Assembly: GCA_007128515.1 (NCBI GenBank)
Contig: SKXI01000403.1
Coordinates: 1 to 6,402 of the forward strand
Direction: 5' to 3'
DNA: 6,402 bases
From: Halococcaceae archaeon
Lineage (GTDB): Archaea; Halobacteriota; Halobacteria; Halobacteriales; Halalkalicoccaceae
The position numbers were made by a program, and so were the translations under genes. The notes beneath the pieces were generated by a model. The model saw only the letters and a program-made list of their open reading frames with translations, was not told where the DNA came from and ran no database searches. Positions 1-5,750 of the stretch are shown here, piece by piece. Positions within the stretch are counted from its first letter, which is position 1, and every line of letters starts with the position of its first letter.

Positions 1-18
1 TCCGGACGATCGGCCCCC

Positions 19-93
19 GTTGTTAACTCACCTGCCGAAAACGGGGTGATGTTACCAACGACGTGGGTTCCGATGGCAGGACGAGTTATCAAC
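19..93 (+). promoter_or_regulatory. Three GTT-N3-AAC dyads upstream of the Cys-rich small frame
   Basis: GTTGTTAAC (19-27), GTTACCAAC (51-59) and GTTATCAAC (85-93) share the interrupted palindrome GTT-N3-AAC. The start-to-start spacings are 32 and 34 bp, close to three helical turns. In DNA this GC-rich, three such six-base matches within 75 bp are not expected by chance. The last copy is centred 29 bases before the ATG at 118, where a leaderless promoter's TATA box would lie, so a bound repressor would block initiation. Operator function is inferred; the bound protein is unknown, and a leftward gene outside the window could also be the target. Confidence 0.4.
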
Positions 94-117
94 CCGTGGC
101 CCATACCGTCGGTCGTA

Positions 118-198
118 ATGTCCGCCTGTTGTGACCCGATCTGTAGCTGTGACGACGTGTGTACGTGCGAGGACGACTGCGACTGCGCGTCCTGCTGA
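118..198 (+). CDS. Candidate cysteine-rich microprotein (26 aa, 9 Cys)
   Basis: I do not recognise this protein. Starting at ATG 118 it has 26 residues, nine of them Cys (positions 4, 5, 9, 11, 15, 17, 21, 23, 26), arranged as one CC pair and three CxC pairs. Five Asp and one Glu fill the gaps, and there is no Lys, Arg or aromatic residue. Codons end mostly in C, G or T, as in neighbouring genes. Such density resembles metallothionein-like metal chelators; a peptide precursor whose Cys are modified is the other option. It lacks the CPxCG pairs of the usual haloarchaeal zinc-finger small proteins. The same frame is open back to base 1, with further ATGs at 49 and 73, so the frame could be the tail of a longer protein entering from the left. 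ATG 118 was chosen because the Cys block begins right after it and a weak TATA-like GTTATC lies about 29 bases upstream. No Shine-Dalgarno sequence is seen. It is followed by 135 bp and the separate promoter of the FkbM gene. Confidence 0.4.
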   Translation: MSACCDPICSCDDVCTCEDDCDCASC

Positions 199-247
199 CC
201 CGTCAGAACCGACTCCGAACCACTCCCGGTTTCAGAACACACCCGAC

Positions 248-288
248 GAGCGCCAGCGCTCCGCTGCCCTTCCGTCGCTTCCTGACGG
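248..288. other. Two short dyads between the small frame and the FkbM gene
   Basis: GAGCGC-CA-GCGCTC (248-261) is a perfect 6-bp inverted repeat with a 2-base centre, and CCGTC-N7-GACGG (272-288) is a 5-bp stem with a 7-base loop. They lie after the Cys-rich frame and before the FkbM promoter, so they could end the upstream transcript. No T-tract follows directly. The structures are visible, but any function is a guess. Confidence 0.25.
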
Positions 289-303
289 CTGGTCGCCAAT
301 CCG

Positions 304-311
304 TTTTATTA
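304..311 (+). promoter_or_regulatory. TATA box of the FkbM methyltransferase gene
   Basis: TTTTATTA stands out in GC-rich surroundings and is centred 26-27 bases before the ATG at 334. This is the canonical TATA-to-start spacing of leaderless haloarchaeal transcripts. No Shine-Dalgarno sequence precedes the ATG, which fits a transcript that begins at the start codon. Confidence 0.75.
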
Positions 312-333
312 GTCCGGTCGGTGTGTCTCCGGT

Positions 334-1161
334 ATGCTGTCGTGGGATCGACCCGTCGAGATCTTTCGCGACCAAGGGGTGGTGGCCCTCGGAGCGAAGA
401 CGGCGCGTCTCCTCGGACACAGGCTGATCGACGCCTACTGGGTGGGTCGTCGGTCGCGTCCGATCACGGTCGCCGGCGTGACGGCGACGTTCCCGATCGA
501 CGACCGCCACGAGTCCTACCGGCTCCGTCGGTCGCTGTCGCTCGAACGCCCGATGCTCCGTGACCTGCTCACGTCGCTCAGACCGGACGACGTCTTCTAC
601 GACGTCGGCGCCCACGTCGGGCTCTACAGCTGTTTCGCCGCGCAGGTCATCGGCGGCGACCGGGTCGTCGCGTTCGAACCGGACCCGGAGAACGTCGAGA
701 CGCTCTGTCGAAACCTCTCGTACAACGCCGACGGCGCCAGGGTGCTCGACTGTGCGCTCGCGTCGCGCGCCGGGACCGTCCTGCTCGATGGGGAGGACGA
801 CCCGTTCCGGAGCCGTGGCTCGATCGTCACGGATGGGGGAGGGAACGCGATCGTCGTCGAGCAACGGACGGGCGACGTACTCGTGGCACGTGGGCTGATC
901 CCGCCACCGACGGTGCTCAAGATCGACGTCGAGGGTGCGGAGTCGCTCGTCATCGACGGTCTCTCGGAGTCGCTCGCCGACGAGCGATGTCGACTCGTCT
1001 ACTGCGAACTCCATCGGCCGGCCGAGCGACGCCCGTCGACCGAGGACTGTGGGTCGACCCCGGAAGCGGTGACCTCACGCCTCCGATCGCTCGGGTTCGA
1101 GACGGAGGTGCTCGACGACCGGAACGCTGAGGTGCTGTTGAAAGCGCGACGCCCGGCCTGA
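334..1161 (+). CDS. FkbM family SAM-dependent methyltransferase
   Basis: A 275-residue class I methyltransferase of the FkbM family, which typically O-methylates sugars or secondary metabolites using S-adenosylmethionine. The SAM-binding glycine motif is VFYDVGAHVGLYS (residues 87-99), the acidic post-I motif is VVAFEPDPEN (111-120), and the family hallmark VLKIDVEGAESLVIDGL lies at 194-210. The first 80 residues form the family's variable N-terminal region. There is no signal peptide or membrane segment, so it should be cytoplasmic. The ATG at 334 is preferred because a TATA box sits 26-27 bases upstream. No glycosyltransferase is in the window to suggest a substrate; surface glycan or glycolipid methylation is plausible but inferred. 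It converges with the minus-strand gene ending at 1172, leaving only 10 bases between stop codons. Length and motifs are complete, so it is probably functional. Confidence 0.92.
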   Translation: MLSWDRPVEIFRDQGVVALGAKTARLLGHRLIDAYWVGRRSRPITVAGVTATFPIDDRHESYRLRRSLSLERPMLRDLLTSLRPDDVFYDVGAHVGLYSCFAAQVIGGDRVVAFEPDPENVETLCRNLSYNADGARVLDCALASRAGTVLLDGEDDPFRSRGSIVTDGGGNAIVVEQRTGDVLVARGLIPPPTVLKIDVEGAESLVIDGLSESLADERCRLVYCELHRPAERRPSTEDCGSTPEAVTSRLRSLGFETEVLDDRNAEVLLKARRPA

Positions 1162-1171
1162 GCGGAGGGGC

Positions 1172-1972
1172 TCACCCACACGGCTCGATCGGGTCGTCGT
1201 CCTCGATCGTCGCTTCGCACGTCTCGCCGCCATCGACGTTCGCGGAGACTTCGAGGGGGTACTCCCGCTGACCGGCTGTCGAGAGCTCTACGGTGACGGT
1301 GCCCTCGTTCCCCTCGGCCAGTACTTCGTCCTCACGGTTCCCGTACTCGACGACGAACTCCACGCCGTCCGCCTCGTCGTCGAGTTCGTACTCGAACGTC
1401 ACCGCGGTCGGCTCGCCGTCCTGCTCGGTCGCCTGGGCCGTCAGTTCCTCGAACCGGACGTCCCCGTCGTCGGGTTCGTCGTCGTTCAGTGGACCTGCCC
1501 CTTGCCCCTGTCCTCCGGTGCAGTCGTACTCGAACTCGACGGTTCGCGTGAGCGATTCGACGGTGGCGCTCGCCGTGGTCGCCCGGTCGATGACGACGGT
1601 GAGCGTGCCCTCGCCGTCACCCGGTATCCCGGGTCCACACTCGAGGGCGAGCCCGGTCCGGTCGCCGGGCTCTATCGGGGGGTCGTCGAACCCGTCCGCG
1701 ACCTCGACCGGATCGTTGCCGTCCAGTTCGACCTCGACGTCGAGCTCGTCGATCGGCTCACCGGCGTTGTTCACGAGCCTGAGCACGGTCGTCTCCCCGT
1801 CGCCGTCGACGGTTTCGCCGGTCTCCTCGAAGCCCACGAGTCCGCCGTCGTCGCTGACCGAGGCGGTCAGCCCGCGGTCGGATTCGACGACGCTCAGTCC
1901 GAACGTCGGTCCGGCGACGAGGAGGACCCCGACACAGAGACAGACCAGACCCACGGCGAACAGCGGCCGCAT
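1172..1972 (-). CDS. Exported acidic beta-rich protein, DUF1102-like N-terminal domain
   Basis: This 266-residue protein has an N-terminal hydrophobic segment (residues 4-26) that can act as a signal peptide or anchor. The rest is very acidic, with alternating strand-like stretches as in extracellular beta-sandwich proteins. Two domains are likely: residues 29-152, and 172-266 after a Gly/Asp-rich linker (153-171). Four Cys lie in the exported part (112, 151, 252, 265), enough for one disulfide per domain. No lipobox is present, since the hydrophobic segment reads VCLCVG. Around residues 28-48, VVESDRGLTASVSDDGG aligns well by eye with QVEAERSVTVDVAEDSD of the DUF1102 protein at 2698-3207, followed in both by a TNN/VNN strand, which suggests the two are paralogues. 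Its ATG shares one base with the stop of the upstream regulator (TGATG), so translation is probably coupled and both come from one promoter. The role is unknown; a surface or fibre component is inferred from the neighbours. Confidence 0.8.
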   Translation of the reverse strand: MRPLFAVGLVCLCVGVLLVAGPTFGLSVVESDRGLTASVSDDGGLVGFEETGETVDGDGETTVLRLVNNAGEPIDELDVEVELDGNDPVEVADGFDDPPIEPGDRTGLALECGPGIPGDGEGTLTVVIDRATTASATVESLTRTVEFEYDCTGGQGQGAGPLNDDEPDDGDVRFEELTAQATEQDGEPTAVTFEYELDDEADGVEFVVEYGNREDEVLAEGNEGTVTVELSTAGQREYPLEVSANVDGGETCEATIEDDDPIEPCG

Positions 1973-2508
1973 CAGGGTGGACGCTCCATCTTCCCGAGCC
2001 GGTTGGTCCGGTTGGTGTAGCTGTGGACCGCGGCGCTCGCACCGAACAGCACGACTACCCCCATCATCCAGGCCAGCTCGGGTACCAGGTGGGTCGGAAC
2101 GAGGCCGGTCCAGAGGCCGACGATCACGCAGAGGGCGATCCCGGAGAGCCCGAGGTAGTACGTCGCCCACGGGACCGAGTCTCCGGGGACGACGTCGAGG
2201 TAGACCTCGAGGCGTTGCGCCTCCTCGGTCAACTCCGCCTCACGCCCGTCGTACTCGATGATCCCGGACTCGGCGAGCGTCGGGAGGTGTGTCTGCTGGA
2301 GCGAGGTGTAGATCCGCTTTCGCTCCGCGGAGGTCAGTTCGGCGCGCTCCTTGTCGAGCTCCCAGGCGGCGACGTGCTCGGCGAGGTCGGAGAGGCTCAC
2401 CGGGCCCTCCTCTCGCTTGCAGATGTGGATCGCGTACCGACGCCGATGGCTACTCAGGATGGAGAACAGTTCGCTTTTCGAATGTGTCGTCTCGCTGTTC
2501 GTCTCCAT
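1972..2508 (-). CDS. DUF7344 winged-helix regulator with two TM segments
   Basis: A 178-residue protein whose first half is a winged-helix DNA-binding domain of the haloarchaeal DUF7344 type. ELFSILSSHRRRYAIHIC (residues 13-30) gives the typical helix with the Arg run, VSLSDLAEHVAAWE (37-50) is the next helix, and RIYTSLQQTHLPTLAESGIIEYD (65-87) covers the recognition helix and wing. Residues 116-135 and 145-162 are two hydrophobic helices, so it is a membrane-attached transcription factor that could respond to the envelope. The ATG at 2508 is chosen because it leaves a short acidic tail before the HTH; a GTG at 2571 would add 21 residues unlike the family. Neither start has a strong Shine-Dalgarno sequence. 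The gene is translationally coupled to the exported protein after it (TGATG) and lies divergent to the DUF1102 gene, the classic position for a regulator of its neighbours. The regulatory target is inferred. Confidence 0.87.
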   Translation of the reverse strand: METNSETTHSKSELFSILSSHRRRYAIHICKREEGPVSLSDLAEHVAAWELDKERAELTSAERKRIYTSLQQTHLPTLAESGIIEYDGREAELTEEAQRLEVYLDVVPGDSVPWATYYLGLSGIALCVIVGLWTGLVPTHLVPELAWMMGVVVLFGASAAVHSYTNRTNRLGKMERPP

Positions 2509-2611
2509 CGCTTCTCGGAGAACGCTACGAAATTCGGAGGGATATGGCTTCCGGGTAGATACGCACGACACAACCGCCTTTCAAGCAGTGCTTTCCAGAG
2601 AGAAAGGGAGA

Positions 2612-2662
2612 CATTACAAAGGTAGTATGCTTCCATTACTCTCGTAGGAACGCGTGGTAATC
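2612..2662. promoter_or_regulatory. ATTAC/GTAAT elements at 22-bp steps in the divergent intergenic region
   Basis: CATTAC occurs at 2612-2617 and again at 2634-2639. The reverse complement of its core, GTAAT, lies at 2657-2661. The cores start at 2613, 2635 and 2657, exactly 22 bp apart (about two helical turns), so all three lie on nearly the same DNA face. This AT-richer stretch lies between the DUF7344 gene and the DUF1102 gene. It is a reasonable binding site for a regulator controlling both directions, perhaps the DUF7344 protein itself. The motif is only five bases, so the spacing is the main evidence. Confidence 0.35.
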
Positions 2663-2664
2663 GG

Positions 2665-2687
2665 TCCATACGATCACGTGTTCGGAG
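2665..2687 (+). promoter_or_regulatory. Weak TATA-like box and GGAG before the DUF1102 gene
   Basis: TCCATACG (2665-2672) is centred about 29 bases before the ATG at 2698, a spacing that allows a leaderless transcript, though it is a poor match to a haloarchaeal TATA box. GGAG (2684-2687) lies 10 bases before the ATG and could serve as a Shine-Dalgarno sequence if the transcript starts farther upstream. The sequence does not decide between the two. Confidence 0.3.
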
Positions 2688-2697
2688 TACTGATACA

Positions 2698-3207
2698 ATG
2701 AATCTGAACAGGCGGAACGTGTTGCTGGGACTAGGGACGATGACGATCGGCGGCGGGGCGGCCTTCGGGTCGGGGGCGTTCAGCCAGGTCGAAGCCGAGC
2801 GATCGGTGACCGTCGACGTGGCCGAGGACTCGGACGCGTTGATCGCGCTCGCGGCGGGCGACTCCGCGTACGTGAACGAGGACGACGGCGGCCTGATCGT
2901 GATCGACCTCGGGAGCGAGGCACTCGGCGACGCCGACGGGCTGAACCTCGGGGCCGTCACGACGCTCACGGAGGCGCTCTCGGTGACGAACAACCACGAC
3001 GAGGCGGTGGAGCTCACGATCGACGGGGTCGAGAGCGACGGTATCGAGGTCCGGTTCGAGGACAGCGAGGATGGGGGAGGGATCGACGGTTCCACCCTCG
3101 ACGACGGGGCGACGCTCGACCTCGACATCGTGATCGACACGCACGGGGCGAACGCGGACTCGCAGATCGACGAGACCGTGACCGTCGTCGCGGAGTCGAC
3201 GGACTGA
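2698..3207 (+). CDS. DUF1102 domain exported protein (TasA/camelysin-like candidate)
   Basis: A 169-residue exported acidic protein of the haloarchaeal DUF1102 family. The N-terminus NRRNVLLGLG (residues 4-13) has twin Arg followed by a hydrophobic core to about 28, like a Tat-type signal. Cleavage is likely after a small residue near GAFSQVEA (26-33). The mature part begins ERSVTVDVAEDSDAL and is rich in alternating beta-strand patterns, including a VTNNHDEAVELTIDG strand pair (96-110) and a final DETVTVVAES (158-167), consistent with one beta-sandwich. It has no Cys, no second TM and no C-terminal PGF sorting motif, so it is probably released or polymerised rather than anchored. The next gene, 56 bases on, encodes a signal peptidase, and the following one a DUF5305 protein. 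Together they recall the bacterial arrangement of a SipW peptidase with TasA/CalY fibre proteins. The DUF1102 assignment is recognition of family pattern; the fibre role is inference. Confidence 0.87.
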   Translation: MNLNRRNVLLGLGTMTIGGGAAFGSGAFSQVEAERSVTVDVAEDSDALIALAAGDSAYVNEDDGGLIVIDLGSEALGDADGLNLGAVTTLTEALSVTNNHDEAVELTIDGVESDGIEVRFEDSEDGGGIDGSTLDDGATLDLDIVIDTHGANADSQIDETVTVVAESTD

Positions 3208-3263
3208 GGCGTGTCTCCCGGTCCGACGCACCGTAGCGGTAGCCACCTCAGAGAGGGACGGCC

Positions 3264-4391
3264 GTGAACGGAACCCTCCTCGGACGAGCGCTCTCCACGC
3301 TCGCCCTGGTCGTCGTCGTCGCGATGCTCGTCGGGGCCGCGCTCGGCCAGCCGGTCGGGCTCGGCTACGTCGCGAGCGGGAGCATGGAGCCGACGCTCTC
3401 GACCGGCGATGGCTTTCTCGCCGTTCCGAGCGCGTTCGTCGAGGTCGAAGAGGGTGACGTCGTCGTCTTCGAGGCGCAGGAACTCCACGACGGTGGCCTG
3501 ACGACCCACCGGGTCGTCGGCGAGACCGACCAGGGCTACGTGACGCGCGGTGACGCCAACCCGTTCACCGACCAGGACGGCCCGGAGCCGCCGGTCACGG
3601 ACGACCAGGTGGTCGCGGTCGCCCCGCAGATAGACGGCGAGGTCGTCTCGATCCCGCACCTGGGGACCGGCGTACTGGCGTTGCGGGCCGCGGTCGAGGG
3701 TATCGGTCCCCTCGGCGGGAGCGCGGGTCCGCTCCTCGTCTGGCTCGGGCTCGTCCTCACCGGTGTCGCCCTCCTCTCGAACCGGGGGGCGGTACAGCGG
3801 ACGACCGACCGCTCGCGCTCGCGTCCGGGGGTGATCGGAACGCGGACGCTCGTCGTCGTGGTGGTGTTGCTCGTCGTCATTCCCGTCACCGCGGCGATGG
3901 TCGTTCCCGGGAGCGTACACACCTTCGGGATCGCCAGTACGACCGCCGACTCCGACGATCCGCTCGCGATCGAACCGGGAGAGAGCTCGACCGTCGAGCA
4001 CACGCTCCACAACGACGGCGTCGTTCCGGCGGTCGCCGTCCTCGAACCGACCAGCGAGGGGATCGCCCTCGAGTCGGATCGGCGCTCGCTTCCGGCGCGG
4101 TCCTCTGAGTCGGTCGCGGTCACGCTCTCCGCCCCGGACGAGGAGGGCGAGTACTACCTGTCGTTCACCGAACACCGCTACCTCGCGGTGCTCCCGCCCG
4201 CGGTACTGGTGTGGCTCCACGGCGTCCACCCGCTGCTCGCGCTCTCGGCGGTCAACCTCGTCGCCCTCTCGGGCTTCCTGGCGCTCGCGGCGGTCGTGGC
4301 AGGGCTGCAGCCACAGCGGATCCGTTCGTCCACGACACCCCTCGCGGTCCGACTCAGACGAACCGTCCTCGCCTGGTGGGAGCGTCTGTGA
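3264..4391 (+). CDS. Signal peptidase I, Ser-His-Asp (SipW/ER) type, with fused ectodomain
   Basis: A 375-residue membrane serine protease that removes signal peptides from exported proteins. TM1 spans about 11-30. The catalytic Ser40 lies in YVASGSMEPT, His82 in LTTHRVVGE takes the place of the bacterial Lys, and Asp97 in VTRGDANP with Asp103/105 in FTDQD supplies the acid. This is the archaeal/ER (SipW) arrangement. A second TM is at about 157-173, and a basic loop (174-194) follows. A third TM is at 195-214, then roughly 95 residues of likely beta-rich extracellular domain (215-310) and a last hydrophobic stretch (325-347). Ordinary archaeal Sec11-type enzymes end soon after the catalytic domain, so the C-terminal half is an added module that may hold the substrate or partner. 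The GTG start is supported by the purine run GAGAGGGA (3251-3258). It probably forms an operon with the DUF1102 gene, its likely substrate. Confidence 0.92.
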   Translation: MNGTLLGRALSTLALVVVVAMLVGAALGQPVGLGYVASGSMEPTLSTGDGFLAVPSAFVEVEEGDVVVFEAQELHDGGLTTHRVVGETDQGYVTRGDANPFTDQDGPEPPVTDDQVVAVAPQIDGEVVSIPHLGTGVLALRAAVEGIGPLGGSAGPLLVWLGLVLTGVALLSNRGAVQRTTDRSRSRPGVIGTRTLVVVVVLLVVIPVTAAMVVPGSVHTFGIASTTADSDDPLAIEPGESSTVEHTLHNDGVVPAVAVLEPTSEGIALESDRRSLPARSSESVAVTLSAPDEEGEYYLSFTEHRYLAVLPPAVLVWLHGVHPLLALSAVNLVALSGFLALAAVVAGLQPQRIRSSTTPLAVRLRRTVLAWWERL

Positions 4392-4404
4392 GCGCCGAAC
4401 GTGT

Positions 4405-4426
4405 ACGTATAGCCGATACGTTTACC
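4405..4426 (+). promoter_or_regulatory. Candidate internal promoter with overlapping 6-5-6 dyad
   Basis: ACGTAT-AGCCG-ATACGT (4405-4421) is a perfect 6-bp inverted repeat with a 5-base spacer. It runs into TACGTTTACC (4417-4426), an AT-richer patch centred about 29 bases before the ATG at 4451, where a leaderless TATA box would be expected. A protein bound to the dyad would cover the TATA region. This suggests DUF5305 can be transcribed separately from the peptidase gene. Both elements are visible; promoter and operator roles are inferred. Confidence 0.35.
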
Positions 4427-4450
4427 CGCCTCGCGACGTACTCTCGACAG

Positions 4451-4534
4451 ATGCCCTCCACGAAGCGACGCGACCGGGTCCGTGATCGACCGGTCGTGAG
4501 ACTCCACCCGATCCGGCCGGAGGGTCCCGAGTGA
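4451..4534 (+). CDS. Candidate 27-aa leader frame overlapping the DUF5305 start
   Basis: A short frame from ATG 4451 to TGA 4532-4534 encodes 27 residues beginning MPSTKRRDRVRDRP. It is basic, with seven Arg and one Lys, unlike every other protein in the window. Two things make it worth listing. A TATA-like patch is centred about 29 bases before its ATG, fitting a leaderless transcript that starts there. Its stop also overlaps the GTG start of DUF5305 as GTGA, the usual signature of translational coupling. It may act as a leader that loads ribosomes for the next gene rather than make a useful peptide. Against it, the frame is open upstream into the peptidase gene, and DUF5305 has its own good Shine-Dalgarno sequence, so this could simply be 5' untranslated sequence. 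Confidence 0.25.
   Translation: MPSTKRRDRVRDRPVVRLHPIRPEGPE
4519..4524 (+). promoter_or_regulatory. Shine-Dalgarno sequence fixing the DUF5305 start
   Basis: GGAGGG ends six bases before the GTG at 4531 and matches the core of the haloarchaeal anti-Shine-Dalgarno. It is the clearest ribosome-binding site in the window. The DUF5305 frame is closed by an in-frame TGA at 4483-4485 and has no other ATG or GTG in between, so this site decides the start. Confidence 0.8.
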
Positions 4535-5670
4535 CGCTCTCCCCCCGATCCCGACTGCTGCTCGCACGCCACGGTCGGACGGTCGCGCTCTCGCTCGCCC
4601 TGCTCGCCCTGCTCGCGCTCCTCCTCTCGGGAATGTCCCTCGCCGTCCCCGGGACCGCCGAGGTCTCGGAGGAACGGGACCGGGAGACCGTCACGACCGA
4701 CGTCCGAACGAGCGCGACCGTTACCGCGGACGACTCGCTCTACGGGAGCGGGACGACCGTCGAGGACGCCTCCCGGTACCTGCTTTCGGACATGCCCGAA
4801 CTCGCCATCGAGGTGCGAACGGGAGCACCGGAGGGGAGCGAGGTCAGCCACGAACTCGTCCTCGTGACGACCGCGAGCGCGGACGAGGAGGCGTTCTGGG
4901 AGGACCGCGAGACCCTGATCGAGGAGACGCACACCGTGGGTGAGGAACCCGCCACGTCGAGCGCCGCCGTCGACATGCGCGAACTCTCCGAGTCGGTCGA
5001 GGAGACCGACGATCGGCTCTCGAACGTCGGGAGCATCGACCTCGCCCTCGAACTCCGGACGACCTACGACACCGGGACCTACACCGACGAACAGCGCTCG
5101 TCCGTTCCGCTCGAACTCACCGCCGACGCCTACTGGCTCGACGGCTCGCTCTCGGAGGAGTCCGAACACAGCGAGGTCGTCACGCGCGAGGTCGAGGAGG
5201 AGCCGGACCTCCTCGCCGCGGCCGGGCTCGCGCTGCTCGGTCTGGTCTCGGGCACCGGCGCGGCGTTCGCGTGGCGACACCGGGAGGACGCGGTCGACGT
5301 CGGGGCGCTCACCCAGCAGGTCCACAGCCGACGACACGCGGAGTGGATCTCTCGCGGCCAGATCCCGATGTGGATGAGCAAGGACTACGTCCGACTCGAC
5401 ACCCTGGAGGACGTCGTCGACGTCGCCATCGACACCAACCAACGGGTCGTCCACGACACCGAACGCGACCTCCACGCGGTGATCCAGGGCGAGGTCGTCT
5501 ACTACTACTCGCTGTCCGGCACCTGGGAGGAGGTCGCCTGGCCGAAGATGGACATGAGCGGGTTCGAGGGACCGGAACTCGACGGGGAGTGGGAGCCGGC
5601 GTCGCTCGGCGGGGAGGGGTGGGCCGACGATCTGGATCCCGAAGACGAGGCTAGCTGGGAGGACCTCTGA
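4531..5670 (+). CDS. DUF5305 family two-TM protein
   Basis: This 379-residue protein matches the haloarchaeal DUF5305 family, whose function is not known. A short basic N-terminus precedes TM1 (about 17-39). Residues 41-225 form an extracellular acidic domain starting with the typical EVSEERDRETVTTDV pattern and rich in beta strands. TM2 lies at about 226-247 and is followed by WRHRED, so the C-terminus should be inside. The cytoplasmic part holds the conserved VRLDTLEDVVDVAIDTNQRV stretch (287-306) and a VVYYYSLSG strand (322-330), then an acidic tail. The start is the GTG after a strong GGAGGG. It follows the signal peptidase gene by 139 bases and may have its own promoter there. Its constant company with a signal peptidase and DUF1102 proteins suggests a membrane platform or anchor for assembling the exported subunits, comparable in position to TapA in Bacillus, though it is not shown to be homologous to TapA. 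Confidence 0.9.
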   Translation: MTLSPRSRLLLARHGRTVALSLALLALLALLLSGMSLAVPGTAEVSEERDRETVTTDVRTSATVTADDSLYGSGTTVEDASRYLLSDMPELAIEVRTGAPEGSEVSHELVLVTTASADEEAFWEDRETLIEETHTVGEEPATSSAAVDMRELSESVEETDDRLSNVGSIDLALELRTTYDTGTYTDEQRSSVPLELTADAYWLDGSLSEESEHSEVVTREVEEEPDLLAAAGLALLGLVSGTGAAFAWRHREDAVDVGALTQQVHSRRHAEWISRGQIPMWMSKDYVRLDTLEDVVDVAIDTNQRVVHDTERDLHAVIQGEVVYYYSLSGTWEEVAWPKMDMSGFEGPELDGEWEPASLGGEGWADDLDPEDEASWEDL

Positions 5671-5750
5671 TCGGCACGACAGCTGCCACACACCTCCGGC
5701 CTCGTCACGTACGGTCCGGTTTCGGCACTGATCGACGACGGTCGGATTCT

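Noticed and set aside
1972..2170. Extended start of the exported protein at 2170
   Set aside because: The 66 added residues are Arg/Pro-rich, antisense-like in composition and overlap the regulator in another frame. The start at 1972 has a TGATG overlap and begins a proper hydrophobic signal.
1293..2261. 322-codon Ser/Pro-rich open frame on the plus strand
   Set aside because: It is antisense to the exported protein and the DUF7344 gene. The Ser and Pro runs are the complement of Asp/Glu/Gly codons, and the genes on the other strand have recognisable domains and coupled starts.
2454..4229. 591-codon open frame on the minus strand
   Set aside because: It runs antisense to the DUF1102 and signal peptidase genes. 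Its translation is Arg-rich, then Ser-rich low complexity without domains, as expected from the opposite strand of GC-rich halophile genes.
4354..5691. 445-codon open frame on the minus strand opposite DUF5305
   Set aside because: Its composition is typical of an antisense shadow and no motif is seen, while the plus strand has a strong Shine-Dalgarno sequence, two TM segments and a known family pattern.
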